DNA from: Streptomyces exfoliatus
GTDB taxonomy: Bacteria; Actinomycetota; Actinomycetes; Streptomycetales; Streptomycetaceae
Direction: 5' to 3'
DNA length: 64,000 nucleotides
Assembly (NCBI RefSeq): GCF_000725545.1
Contig: NZ_JNZP01000008.1
Span: 175,090 to 239,089, forward strand
Shown: positions 17,082-26,506 of the stretch, in pieces
How positions within the stretch are numbered: the stretch's first letter is position 1
How the letters are laid out: every line of letters begins with the position of its first letter
Program-made: the position numbers and the translations under genes
Notes under the pieces: generated by a model
Told to the model about the DNA's origin: nothing
The model's database searches: none
Seen by the model: only the letters and a program-made list of their open reading frames with translations

Positions 17082-19664
17082 CTAGCCGAGCCGCTGGCGC
17101 CAGTGCAGGAAGTCGTTCTCGCCGGCCGCGTCGCGGGCCTCGGACCAGAGACCGAGGACGCTGCGGACCTCGGAGATGTCGGTGAGGTTCATGCCGCTGC
17201 GGAAGAAGACCACGGTGATGGAGTCGGTGTCGCCCGCGCGGCTCTCCGGGGTCACCCGGGAGGGCAGGTTGAGCTCCTGCTCCAGGTAGTCGCGGGCGCG
17301 GCCGTCGGACTCGCTCGCCGGGTGCACGATGAGGATCTTGAGCGGGCCGCTGCCGTCGGGGACGAAGCCCACCGGGATGGGGCCGGCGAGCCGGGCCCTG
17401 AACTGGTCGAGCCAGCGCGGGTCGACCTTCGCCTCCGCGGTCTCGTCGCCCGAGGCGGCGCGGAGCAGCAGCTCCATGGACGGCAGCAGGGGGCGGGCGA
17501 AGACGTCCTCGTTGGCCTCGCCGAAGAGGCGCTTGACCCGCCGCTCCACGACCTGCTTGATCTCCTTCACCGCCGCGCCGGACGAGCGGCGGACCGCGTC
17601 GAGGGCCCGCCGCCAGTCGTCGGGTCCGACGAGCCGGCCGAGGAGGGCCGCGGCGTCGGCGTTCTCCGGCAGTCCCAGGCTCTGGGCGAGCCGGTCGACG
17701 ACGTCGTCGTAGAAGGCGCGCAGGGTGTTCTGCGGGGGCAGCAGATAGGCGATGCCCGCCCGGTCGTCGCGGTAGAGGTCGCGGCGGCGGTCGGCGAAGG
17801 ACTTCGCCTCGTCGTGCTCGTGGGCGCGCAGGGCCTTGGCGAGTTCGGCGACCTCGACGGTGACGCGGTTCAGGGACGGCCGCCACTGGGCCTCGCCGGC
17901 CTGCCAGCCGCGGTGCCACAGGGTCCGGGCCCGCCACTGGTACCAGGCCTCCTGGGCGGCGAGGGCGTCCTGCACGTCGGGATCGCTCCAGCGGGCGGGT
18001 ACGACACCGCCGACGCTGCCCCTGACCGAGGGGATGGCGGGGGCGGCGGGCTGGACGTTCGGCGGCCGTTCGGGTTCGTTGCGCCGGTTGTCGAGCATGC
18101 CGGTGAAGCCCTCCTTCGCTACCCGGTCGGGGTGGCCGGGGAGGCCCGCGAGGACGACTTCGACCTGGAACGGGTCGAGCCGGCCGAGGAGTTCGCGGAC
18201 CCCGGCGCTGGGCCTGAAGTCCTCGGTGAGGCGCGGGATCTCGCGGGCGAGGCTGCTGTCGAGGCGGCGCAGGGCCTCCTCCATGTCGCCGAGCCTGTTC
18301 CGCAGCTCCTGGGTGATCTTCCCCTTGCCGCGCGGGAGTTGCTCGGGTGCGGGGACGTCCGGGGCCTCCCGGCTCCAGAGCCGGCCGATGCCGGAGCGGG
18401 TGAACAGCTCGCGGACCTGGCCCTGTCCTTCCCGGTCGGGTCGGCGGGCGCGCTCCGCCATGGCGCGTACCGCCTGGGCCAGGAGCCGGGCGGCGACGAT
18501 CTCGGCGAGGTCGTCGACGGGGACGGTGAGGGAGGCGGCGAGGCTGGTGGACATGCCCCGGTAGCCGATGCCGCTGCGGGCCGGGGTGGAGCGTTCCACG
18601 CTCTTGTTGATGAAGCTGGCCGCGAAGGACTGGTAGTCCTCCTCGGCGTGCGTGGCCGAGCCGCTGTCCTTGCCGAGGTCGGTGCCGATCAGCGACATGA
18701 CCATGGCGGCGATGGAGCGGCGCAGGTCCTCGCTGCCGATGACGGACGGCTTGGAGAAGAGGAACGCGGTCTGCATGGTGGCGGGGCGCAGGGCGACGAC
18801 GCCGTCGCCGGGGTACGTGACGCTGAGCCGGCCTCGGTCCTCGACGTCGCCGACCTGGTCGAAGGCCTCGGGCACGTTCTGGTCGTCGACGAGCCGCGAG
18901 AGGTCCACCAGGGCGCGGGCCGAGTTGAGTTCGGCCTCGCGTCCGCCGCCCGCCTCGGGCGGGAAGGCGGACGGCATGACGACGAGCGGGTAGATCTTCA
19001 CGCCGGGCACCCGGGCGTTGCGGAACTCGTGCCCGATGAGGTGGATGAAGTCGTAGAAGATGCCGGCGCCGGTGCCGCCGGCGACGGAGAAGGCGACGAA
19101 CACGTCGCAGCCCCGGATCCGGTTGCCGCCGACCCGCCGGAGGTCTCCGGCGGACTGTCCGATGGCGCTGATGGCCTCGCGGAGCTGGCGCAGGACGGGT
19201 TCGAGTCCGGAGCGCAGGGTCGCGAAGAGCGCGGCGCGGCCGACGGTCGGCAGCTGTCCCGCCCCGTTGTTGAGGGGGGCGACGCGCGGCTGGCGGGCCT
19301 GTGGCGGCAGCCAGAGCCGGGTCTCCTCGGGGACGGAGACGCGCAGCATGCGGGTCACCTCGGGCGAGGAGTCGAAGTCGGTGGGCAGCAGGTCGCGGAC
19401 CATCCGGGAGGTACGGGCGAAGGCGGCGCCCTCGGCTCCCTTGGCCCGGAACTGCGGCTGGCCGAGCAGTTCGCCCTCGCTGAAGTCGGCGTAGACGAAC
19501 TGGAGGCAGTCGGGCAGCTGGAAGGGCAACCGCCGGCCGCCGTCGACGAGGTCGGTGCCGTCGGGGCCGCAGAGCTCCCGGCGCAGGCCGCGTTCGAGTT
19601 CGCTGCCGATGCGTCCGCCGGTGCCGCCGAGTCCGACGAAGAGCATGGGCTGGTAGATCTTCAT
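17082..19664 (-). CDS. Tubulin-like GTPase (Tubulin_2 family), ends at an internal TAG
   Basis: An 860-residue reading frame. The N-terminal GTPase region shows the Rossmann-type loop MLFVGLGGTGGRIGSELE and the tubulin/FtsZ-like phosphate loop VAFSVAGGTGAGIFYDF near residue 215, followed by helices of the tubulin core. The long remainder is mostly helical (REIKQ-type stretches; VERRVKRLF) and ends LHWRQRLG before TAG. Proteins of this type occur with vWA and GTPase genes in actinobacterial conflict operons and probably assemble in a GTP-dependent way. AGGAG lies 6 bases before the ATG at 19664. The frame continues past the TAG (see the entry at 16122-17018), so the protein may be truncated. 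Confidence 0.8.
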   Translation of the reverse strand: MKIYQPMLFVGLGGTGGRIGSELERGLRRELCGPDGTDLVDGGRRLPFQLPDCLQFVYADFSEGELLGQPQFRAKGAEGAAFARTSRMVRDLLPTDFDSSPEVTRMLRVSVPEETRLWLPPQARQPRVAPLNNGAGQLPTVGRAALFATLRSGLEPVLRQLREAISAIGQSAGDLRRVGGNRIRGCDVFVAFSVAGGTGAGIFYDFIHLIGHEFRNARVPGVKIYPLVVMPSAFPPEAGGGREAELNSARALVDLSRLVDDQNVPEAFDQVGDVEDRGRLSVTYPGDGVVALRPATMQTAFLFSKPSVIGSEDLRRSIAAMVMSLIGTDLGKDSGSATHAEEDYQSFAASFINKSVERSTPARSGIGYRGMSTSLAASLTVPVDDLAEIVAARLLAQAVRAMAERARRPDREGQGQVRELFTRSGIGRLWSREAPDVPAPEQLPRGKGKITQELRNRLGDMEEALRRLDSSLAREIPRLTEDFRPSAGVRELLGRLDPFQVEVVLAGLPGHPDRVAKEGFTGMLDNRRNEPERPPNVQPAAPAIPSVRGSVGGVVPARWSDPDVQDALAAQEAWYQWRARTLWHRGWQAGEAQWRPSLNRVTVEVAELAKALRAHEHDEAKSFADRRRDLYRDDRAGIAYLLPPQNTLRAFYDDVVDRLAQSLGLPENADAAALLGRLVGPDDWRRALDAVRRSSGAAVKEIKQVVERRVKRLFGEANEDVFARPLLPSMELLLRAASGDETAEAKVDPRWLDQFRARLAGPIPVGFVPDGSGPLKILIVHPASESDGRARDYLEQELNLPSRVTPESRAGDTDSITVVFFRSGMNLTDISEVRSVLGLWSEARDAAGENDFLHWRQRLG

Positions 19665-19687
19665 GTCGTTCTCCTCGGTGACCCGGT

Positions 19688-22063
19688 TCAGAAGTTGCCG
19701 TCGTAGTCGCCGGCGCCGACGGGGGCGTCCGGACCCGTGCCGGTGAGGGGACCGGAGGGAGTGGGGGAATCCCGGCCCGTGTCGGCCGCGGTGGTCCTCC
19801 CGGGCCGGCGGGACCACGGGGTCGGGTAGGCGCGGCGCGGGGCCGTACGGCCGCCCCGTACGACGAGTTCGTGGTCGCCGAGCCCGGTCGGCTCACCGGG
19901 CCTGACGGGGACCTGCCCACCGCCCCGGGGCCGGAGGAACAGTTCGCCCGCGCCGGTGCGGCGCAGCACATGGGCGGTGGAGGAGCCGCCGGGGATCCGG
20001 CGGAGCGTGGGCGGCGCCCCGTACGGTTCGTCGACGGCGAAGGCGAAGGCGCCGCCGGGGCTCTGGCCCCGCCGGACGGTCAGCGAGTCGAGCGTCCTGT
20101 CGTCCTGGCACAGTTCGAGGGTGACGCCGACGAGGTCGCGGCGGCGGCGCCGGGCCGCGAGCCGGATGCCGACGAAGGCGCCGACGACGAGGAGGAACGC
20201 GGCCCCGCCCGCCACCACCTTCCACCAGCGCTCCCACCAGGTCGGCGGCGCCACCACGGTGACGTCGAGGAAGGCACCGCGCAGGACGCGGTCGCCGTCG
20301 CCGGTGTCCACGACGGTGACCCGGCCGCCGAGTTCGCCGAGGGCGGTGCCGCCGCCGAGGGTGACGGTGAAGGGGACGCGGGTGCTGCGGTTCGGCGGGG
20401 CCGTGACCGTCGCCGGGGTGACGCCCAGTTCCGCGCCCGGCTTCTGGTCGCCGAGGGCGAGCCGCAGGGTGCGCGGCGCGGAGTCGTTGTTGGTGACGTC
20501 GAGGGTGCCGTGGACGGTGCCCCCGGGGTGGACGGTGGCCGCGTCGACGGTGAGGGCGGCGGTCACGAGCGGCGCTTCGGCGGCGGTACGGGCGTGCAGC
20601 GGGCGCCGGTCGGAGGTGATCCCGGGCGCCTCCATCCGGGTGACCAGCTCCAGGTCGCCGGTCGCTCCCGCGGGGACGGTCAGGGTGCCGGTGAACCGTA
20701 CGTCGCCCGCCTTGGCGTCGGGGGCCTTCCCGTCGTCGGCGAGCCGGAAGCTGACGGGCCGGAAGCCCTCGCCGCTCAGGTCGGCCGCGACCGAGAGACC
20801 GGCCAGCTGGCGGGGGTCGGTGACGACGACTCCGCGCCGGGTCTGCATCCGCACCTCGACCTTGACCTGCTCCCCGGCGCGCGGGGACGCCGGGTCGAGG
20901 ACGACGGTGGAGCGGAGGCGGCCCTGCCAGATCGCCCGGACGGCGACCTCGCGGTCGCGGTGGCCCTCCGGCGCCTCGATGTGCACCCGCCAGCGGCCCG
21001 GCAGCGGGTTCTTCACGCGCAGCGCCTCCACCGGGCCGTTCTGCCCGCTCACCTCGAAGGCGGAGCCGTCGAACTCCCCCCGCACGGGGACCTCGCGGCC
21101 CGCCGGGTCGAAGTACGTGACGCGCACCTTCGGGTCGTGCTTGGCGACCGTGAGGGAGCCGTCGGTGGCGATGGGCGGGATGACGACGGTCAGGTCGGCG
21201 GGCGGCTTGCCGACGGTGCCGTGCGAGATGCGGGCACAGCGGGCGGCGGCGAAGGTCTCCTGGAGGGCCTTGTCGATCTCGGCGGAGGTGTCGACGACCC
21301 GCATGCGCGGGACGGAGCCGGGGATCTCGGAGCAGCCGCCCAGGTAGCCGCCGCGGGCCATGGCGGTGAGGGCGGCGCGGTCGATCTCGCTGCCGAAGCC
21401 GAGGGGCCAGATCTGTACGCCGGCGGCCCGGGCGCGGGCGAGTTCCTCGGTGAGCCGCCGCTCACCGTTGGACTGGCGGCTGTCCGGGTCGGTGCCGTAC
21501 TCGGGGCTGTCGGCGACGTCCAGCTTGCCGTCGGTCAGCAGGAAGACGACCTTGGGGGCGGCGGCCTCGCCGGCCTTGCCCGTGCCGGGCCCGGTGAGCC
21601 GGGTGACGGCCTGCCGGATCGCCGCGGGGAAGTCGGTGCCGGGACCCGTACGGGCGGGGTCGCGGCGGCCGAGGTCCTGCACGCAGTCGCTGAGCCGCTC
21701 ACGGCCCGCCGCGTCGGCGACGGTGAGCGGGCAGACCTCGCGTACCGGCGACTGGCCGGGCTTCTCCGAACTGCCGAAGCCGATGACGGTGGCCCGGGAA
21801 CGCTCCGATATCTCGCCCTGGCTGAGGAGGGCCGCCGCCTCGGTCTCGCGCGCGAGGTCCTTGTCGGCGAGGCTCGCCGACTGGTCCACGACGACGGCGA
21901 AGTCGATGGGGTCGGGGCCTTCCGGGCCTTCGGCGGGGGCGGCCCGCCCGGCCATGGCGGCGGGGGTACGGGGCGCGCCCGACGCCGTGGTCGCCGCGAA
22001 GGGGGAGAGCGCGAGGAGCACCCCGGCGAGGAGCAGGGCGCTCCCCTTGTCGTTCCACTGCAT
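19688..22063 (-). CDS. Secreted/membrane-anchored vWA-domain protein
   Basis: A 791-residue protein with a signal peptide (LLLAGVLLALSPFAATTASG), then a von Willebrand A domain with an intact MIDAS: DQSAS after DFAVVV, a conserved Thr in GPGTDFPAAI, and LLTDGKLD. Several Ig-like beta domains follow, then a transmembrane helix near residue 660 (VVAGGAAFLLVVGAFVGIRL) with a basic stop-transfer RRRRR, and a cytoplasmic beta-rich tail. It should display the metal-binding vWA outside and signal inward. ATG 22063 follows GGTGAG; an in-frame GTG at 22075 overlaps the upstream stop (GTGA) and is an equally possible start. It lies 23 bp ahead of the tubulin-like gene. Confidence 0.82.
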   Translation of the reverse strand: MQWNDKGSALLLAGVLLALSPFAATTASGAPRTPAAMAGRAAPAEGPEGPDPIDFAVVVDQSASLADKDLARETEAAALLSQGEISERSRATVIGFGSSEKPGQSPVREVCPLTVADAAGRERLSDCVQDLGRRDPARTGPGTDFPAAIRQAVTRLTGPGTGKAGEAAAPKVVFLLTDGKLDVADSPEYGTDPDSRQSNGERRLTEELARARAAGVQIWPLGFGSEIDRAALTAMARGGYLGGCSEIPGSVPRMRVVDTSAEIDKALQETFAAARCARISHGTVGKPPADLTVVIPPIATDGSLTVAKHDPKVRVTYFDPAGREVPVRGEFDGSAFEVSGQNGPVEALRVKNPLPGRWRVHIEAPEGHRDREVAVRAIWQGRLRSTVVLDPASPRAGEQVKVEVRMQTRRGVVVTDPRQLAGLSVAADLSGEGFRPVSFRLADDGKAPDAKAGDVRFTGTLTVPAGATGDLELVTRMEAPGITSDRRPLHARTAAEAPLVTAALTVDAATVHPGGTVHGTLDVTNNDSAPRTLRLALGDQKPGAELGVTPATVTAPPNRSTRVPFTVTLGGGTALGELGGRVTVVDTGDGDRVLRGAFLDVTVVAPPTWWERWWKVVAGGAAFLLVVGAFVGIRLAARRRRRDLVGVTLELCQDDRTLDSLTVRRGQSPGGAFAFAVDEPYGAPPTLRRIPGGSSTAHVLRRTGAGELFLRPRGGGQVPVRPGEPTGLGDHELVVRGGRTAPRRAYPTPWSRRPGRTTAADTGRDSPTPSGPLTGTGPDAPVGAGDYDGNF

Positions 22064-22071
22064 GTTCTCTC

Positions 22072-22629
22072 TCACCACAGTTCGCTGAGGAGGGCCAGGA
22101 GGGCGCCGAGCGCGAGCGAGCACACGCCCAGGCGCAGCCACCGGTACTTCGCCGCGAGCACGAGGCCGTGCACGCCGGCCTGTTCGAGGAGCCAGTCGGT
22201 GGCGTCCGCGCCGGACGCGGAGAGCCGGCCGCGCAGCGCGGGCGCGGAGGGACCTGCCGCGAGGTCGCGCAGCATCGTGCGGTCGGCCCCGACGCGGGTG
22301 CGGGGCAGCACCACGGAGACGAGCATGAGGACACCCGCCGTCCACAGCACGCCCGCCACCAGCAGGAACACCCGCCCGGCGCCCGGGGCGGACAGCAGCG
22401 TGCCGTCCCCGGAGAACACGACCGCGAGAAAGGCGAGGGCGCCGGAGAGCAGGATCGCGGCCTTGGTGTCGGCGCGGCCGATGTCCTCACGGACGGTGGC
22501 GAGCAGCCGCTCGGCCATGAACCTGAGCTCTTCGGGCGGCACGGGGGCGGGGCGGGGCGCGGGCCGGGGCGTGGGTACGGGGGCGGCGCCGGGTGTCCGC
22601 TCCGGCGCCGGGCCCGGGACGGCGGTCAT
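22072..22629 (-). CDS. Small membrane protein resembling Pycsar effector PycTM
   Basis: A 185-residue protein: a Pro/Ala-rich N-terminus, a helix ending in ATVREDIGRADTKAAILLSG, then three hydrophobic segments (GALAFLAVVFSG; VFLLVAGVLWTAGVLMLVSV; GVCSLALGALLALLSEL). The RADTKAAILL signature before a two-helix hairpin is the hallmark that I associate with the PycTM (Pycsar effector) domain, whose members depolarise the membrane on binding a cyclic pyrimidine nucleotide. A cyclase-like protein is encoded three genes upstream in the same operon. The assignment rests on motif memory. It overlaps its neighbour upstream by ATGA. Confidence 0.65.
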   Translation of the reverse strand: MTAVPGPAPERTPGAAPVPTPRPAPRPAPVPPEELRFMAERLLATVREDIGRADTKAAILLSGALAFLAVVFSGDGTLLSAPGAGRVFLLVAGVLWTAGVLMLVSVVLPRTRVGADRTMLRDLAAGPSAPALRGRLSASGADATDWLLEQAGVHGLVLAAKYRWLRLGVCSLALGALLALLSELW

Positions 22630-24125
22630 TCGTCGTCCCAGTCGTTGAAGTCGGAGCTGTGCCGGGAGGGGCGGGCGGACCGGCGGGGCCCGTCGGGCCG
22701 TTCACGGGCGTACGGATCCTCGCGGTCGTAAGGGTCCTCGCGGTGGTACCGGTCGTCGCGGCTGCTGTACCGGTCGTCGCCCTCGTACCGCTCGTACCGC
22801 TGGTGCGGCTCGTCCGCGCCGCTCCTCCCGTACGGTGCTTCCTCCCGCTGCCGCTCCCCCTGCCGATCCCGCTGCCGCTCCCTCTCCCGCTGCCGTTCCC
22901 GCTCGGAGCCGGACTCGACCCGGGTCGGCTCGTGGACCCAGGGGTCGCGCGGGACGTCCTCGTGCTCCTCGTCCCAGTCGGGGCTGCTCGGCTCAGGACG
23001 CCCCTCCTCCAGGGCGAGGCGGCGCGGCGGGGTCCCGCCCGAGGGGTTGAGCACCCGGTCGGTGATGCCGTCGATGACGCCGCCGGTCTGGGTCCGCAGG
23101 TACATGAGGACCTGGTACATCTGCTCGCCGATGTCGTGCCGTTCCAGGACCCCGGTGTCCAGGAGCCGGTTGAAGACGGCCAGGTAGTCCTCCTGGCCCT
23201 CACGCCGCTCCCGCTGCAGCTGGGTGCGGATCTCCCACTGCTTGTCGGGGTGCATCGCCATGTGGTGGGCGATCTGCGCGAGGTCTCCGCGCCTGAGCAG
23301 GGTCTCCAGTTCGCGGGCACGGTCGGCGACCAGGGCCCGTTCGGCGGCCTGCCGGCGGCGTTCCGCCTCGGCGACGCGCTGGTCGGCCTCCATGGTGACG
23401 CCGTACAGGTCACGGCGTGAGACCTCGGCCTTGACGGAGTGGTCGAGGTCGATGAAGACGAGGACCCGGGTGCGGAGCCCGACGTCGCGGCCGAAGCTGA
23501 GGCGTCCGGTGCTCAGCTCGTCCCGTACGGCCTCGTCGGCGCGCTGCGCGTCGGTGATGCGGAACCTCCGGGAGATCCTGCGCAGTCCGTCGAGGAGTTC
23601 GTCGTGGAGCAACTCGGCGACATCCTCGACCTGTTCGCGGACGACGAGGTGCGGGTCGGTCACCGCCCACTGGATCTTGGCGACGGCCTCGAAGAAGACG
23701 CCGTCCCCCGCGGCCGGCAGCTGCAGCCTGAACTCGGGCACGTGACGGCCGAGTCGTACCTCGAAGACGGTGTACGGGGAGCCGAGCAGGGGCTTGTTCA
23801 CGTCCTCCGTGCGGTCCGGCCAGACCACGCGGTGACCGCCGTTGCGGTAGAGGAGGACGGCGGCGACCCGGCCGCTCCGGCGGCGGTACGGGGGCGCGTA
23901 CTCGCCGATCAGCGGTCCGCGCGGCCGCCCGCCGACCGGTGCGCCGTCCTCCTCCTCCCGCTGCCGTCCCCGTACGCGCTCCTGCTCCTGATCCCGTACG
24001 CGCGCCTGCTCCTGGCCCCGCGCGCGGTCCCGGTCCCGGTCGTCCTGGCGGCCCCGGTCGTCCCGGTCGTCCTGACGGGCCCGCGCGTCCGGCTGTGCGT
24101 TCCTGTTCTGCTCGGGTCCGGTCAT
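22626..24125 (-). CDS. SPFH/band-7-like protein with charged low-complexity ends
   Basis: A 499-residue protein without a membrane helix. Its core (residues ~75-260) resembles an SPFH/stomatin domain: a beta-rich segment (SPYTVFEVRLGRHVPEFRL; FEAVAKIQWAVTDPHLVV), then DELLDGLRRISRRFRITDAQ and a helix-rich coiled coil (MEADQRVAEAERRRQAAERA). A helical domain (AQIAHHMAMHPDKQWEIRTQ) and an Arg/Glu/Gln/Asp-rich tail follow. SPFH proteins form membrane-associated rings, so a scaffold role around the PycTM- and vWA-type proteins is plausible. The start at ATG 24125 overlaps the NTPase stop (ATGA). Confidence 0.6.
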   Translation of the reverse strand: MTGPEQNRNAQPDARARQDDRDDRGRQDDRDRDRARGQEQARVRDQEQERVRGRQREEEDGAPVGGRPRGPLIGEYAPPYRRRSGRVAAVLLYRNGGHRVVWPDRTEDVNKPLLGSPYTVFEVRLGRHVPEFRLQLPAAGDGVFFEAVAKIQWAVTDPHLVVREQVEDVAELLHDELLDGLRRISRRFRITDAQRADEAVRDELSTGRLSFGRDVGLRTRVLVFIDLDHSVKAEVSRRDLYGVTMEADQRVAEAERRRQAAERALVADRARELETLLRRGDLAQIAHHMAMHPDKQWEIRTQLQRERREGQEDYLAVFNRLLDTGVLERHDIGEQMYQVLMYLRTQTGGVIDGITDRVLNPSGGTPPRRLALEEGRPEPSSPDWDEEHEDVPRDPWVHEPTRVESGSERERQRERERQRDRQGERQREEAPYGRSGADEPHQRYERYEGDDRYSSRDDRYHREDPYDREDPYARERPDGPRRSARPSRHSSDFNDWDDE

Positions 24126-26506
24126 CGGTTCGCTCCTTCCGTCACGGCGTTCCACATCCGGAGCGCCGCGCTTCTGTCCAGGGGCCGGTCGCGGTCCCGG
24201 ACCAGTTCGTTCAGCAGGCCCCTGAGCCGGTCGCGGTCACGGCGGTCCACCGCGAGGCACGGCAGGAAGGCGCAGACGTGCCCGAGGGACTCCGGGTCCT
24301 TCGCGGCCTTCCGGAGCAGACCGCCGAGCGCTTCGAGGGCCGCTTCCCCGGAGCGGGCCGTGGTCAGCGTGCGCCGCAGCAGCGACGCGAGGTCCGGTGC
24401 GAGATCGGGCCGGGTCGCGAGCAGGGCGACGAGCAGGGGGCGGGCCGCGTGCCGGTCGAGCTCGGGCACCTCCCGCAGCCCCCAGAGGTGGGTGGTCCTG
24501 GTACTCAGGGCGCGGATGACGGCGAGGTGGACCAGGTTGGCCAGGGTGGGCCGGCCGTCCTCCAGCCACTGCCCGAGCCGCCGGAGTACGGGCTCGGGTT
24601 CGCCGGAGGCGAGCAGCCGCGCCACGCTGAAGGAGGCGGGCAGGAGTGCCTCGACGTCGGTGGCCTCGCGGGTCCTGACGACCCGGGCGAGGGCGTCGAG
24701 CGAACCGGGGACGCCTCCGGCGGCGAGGACGTAGCCGTGGGTGAGCAGGGCGGTCCGGACGAGCGTGTCGTCGCCGGAGCCCGCCCAGTCCTTGAGGACG
24801 GCGGCGACGGCGGGCCGGACGCGGGGGTCGCGCGCGGACTCGGCGAGCGCGGTGGCGGCGGCCATGCGGGCGACCGGCTCGTCGGTGACGGCGAGCGGGA
24901 CCACCAGCTCGCGGTAGCCGTGGATCCAGTCCCAGGAGCAGAGCACGCCGGCCGCGATGGAGGCCCGCACCCACACCTCCGGGCGCGGGTCGTCGCAGAG
25001 CGAGCGGAGCCAGCGGGCCACCGGGCCGCGGACGTTGTGGTAGCCGTGCCAGATCTCGCCGAGGACGGCGCCGGCGAGCGCCTCGCCCTGGAAGCGGACG
25101 GCACGGACCGGGACCTTGGCCGGGCCGAGGTCCAGCTCGCCGTCCTCCAGGACGGCGCGGGCCTGCACCGGCCGGTGCTCGGCGTGCGTCCCGAACAGGC
25201 GGCGTCCCGGAGCGTGTTCGGGGTCGAGGGTGACGGCGAGTTCCCAGGCGAGGAGTTCGGCGGCCTCGGCGGCGAGGCTGTAGGCGGAGCCGTTGAAGAC
25301 GGCGACGGCGATACGGAACGCTCCGGCGTTCAGGGCCGGAAGGGCCTCGGGGAGCGCGCCGGGACGGTCGGCGCCCGCGAACCACTCGCGGGCCTGGGAG
25401 CGTACGAAGGAGGCGCATTCGGCGAGGAGTCGCTCGTCGGTCACCTCGCCCCGCCAGTGCCGGGCGAGGTGGTCGGCGAGCCGTGCGGCCTCGCGCGGCC
25501 GCAGCTCCTCCAGGCCGAGGGCGTCGACGACGTCCCGCTGTGCCGCCCGCGCCCGCGCGGCGCCGAGTGCCTCGTCGGACTCGGCGCGCAGCCGGTGCCA
25601 GAGGTGGCGCTGGAGGACCTCGTCGGCGGGCGGCGGCGCGCAGTACATCCCGTACCGCCCGCGCAGCAGCCGGTCGGCGAGCTCCCCGTTCTCGACGAGG
25701 ACGACGCCGTAGGCGTCCCGGCCGCGCAGGAGGTCGCCGAAGCGGTCCAGGTGGAGTTCGGAGAGGCGCGTGGCGGTGCGGCGTGGGGCGGCGGTGTGCT
25801 CGCCGCGCCCGGAGCGCGAGGAGTGCGGCTCGTCCTCGGCGCCCACGTCCTCGGCGGGCAGTTCCAGGAGGTGGCCGCCGTTCTCCTGGAGGACCTCCTC
25901 GGTGAGCTCGTCGACGCCGTGGCGCGGGTCGAGGCGGAAGACCTTCCCGTCGGTCAGTTCGGCGAGCAGGGCGAGCGCGGTGGCCTTGCGTCCGCTGCCG
26001 GGTTCGCCGCACAGGACGAGGACCCGGTGGTCGCGGAGCCGGTCGCGCATCCGACCGTACCCGGCGGTCGCGCAGTACACCCGGCCGAGGTGGTCGAGCG
26101 TCTCGGGCGGGACGGGGCCCTGGACGAAGTGCGGGGCGCGGTCGGAGCCGCCCAGGGCGAAGATCTGGTTGCCCTCGAAGACGGTGCCGTCGCCGTGGAT
26201 GGTGGTGAGGCGGTCGGCGCCGGCCCAGGTGCGGACGGCCCGGCGGGCGGTGGCGGCGCCGCCGGTGTCGCCGCCGGGGGACCCGAGATCGCCGGTCGCG
26301 AAGACGTTGGGTTCGCGCGGCTGTTCGGTGGTGCCGTCGGTCCGCTCGGCGCCGCCCGGCCGGTCACCGTCCCGGTCCTGGCGCCCGCCGCCCCCCGGTT
26401 CGTCGCCCCGTTCCTGGCCTCCGCCCGGTGCGTCGGCGCGGCCGCCGTGGTCATGCCCGGCGTCCGGCGTGTCGTTCTGCGGGGCCGACTCGTCCTCGTC
26501 GCTCAC
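24122..26506 (-). CDS. P-loop NTPase with a helical-repeat C-terminus (NLR/STAND-like)
   Basis: A 794-residue protein. A ~95-residue Gly/Asp-rich tail precedes a short motif at residues 101-120 (HGDGTVFEGNQIFALGG) like the one at the C-terminus of the upstream cyclase. Walker A is LCGEPGSGRKATALALL (residue ~165-182), and a Walker-B-like strand AYGVVLVENGELADR follows. From ~350 on the protein is all-helical with HEAT-like repeats (SIAAGVLCSWDWIHGYRELV; EPVARMAAATALAESARDPR). The layout NTPase plus repeats is that of STAND-type sensors in conflict systems; the fold class is inferred. Start is GTG 26506, overlapping the cyclase stop (GTGA). Confidence 0.6.
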   Translation of the reverse strand: MSDEDESAPQNDTPDAGHDHGGRADAPGGGQERGDEPGGGGRQDRDGDRPGGAERTDGTTEQPREPNVFATGDLGSPGGDTGGAATARRAVRTWAGADRLTTIHGDGTVFEGNQIFALGGSDRAPHFVQGPVPPETLDHLGRVYCATAGYGRMRDRLRDHRVLVLCGEPGSGRKATALALLAELTDGKVFRLDPRHGVDELTEEVLQENGGHLLELPAEDVGAEDEPHSSRSGRGEHTAAPRRTATRLSELHLDRFGDLLRGRDAYGVVLVENGELADRLLRGRYGMYCAPPPADEVLQRHLWHRLRAESDEALGAARARAAQRDVVDALGLEELRPREAARLADHLARHWRGEVTDERLLAECASFVRSQAREWFAGADRPGALPEALPALNAGAFRIAVAVFNGSAYSLAAEAAELLAWELAVTLDPEHAPGRRLFGTHAEHRPVQARAVLEDGELDLGPAKVPVRAVRFQGEALAGAVLGEIWHGYHNVRGPVARWLRSLCDDPRPEVWVRASIAAGVLCSWDWIHGYRELVVPLAVTDEPVARMAAATALAESARDPRVRPAVAAVLKDWAGSGDDTLVRTALLTHGYVLAAGGVPGSLDALARVVRTREATDVEALLPASFSVARLLASGEPEPVLRRLGQWLEDGRPTLANLVHLAVIRALSTRTTHLWGLREVPELDRHAARPLLVALLATRPDLAPDLASLLRRTLTTARSGEAALEALGGLLRKAAKDPESLGHVCAFLPCLAVDRRDRDRLRGLLNELVRDRDRPLDRSAALRMWNAVTEGANR

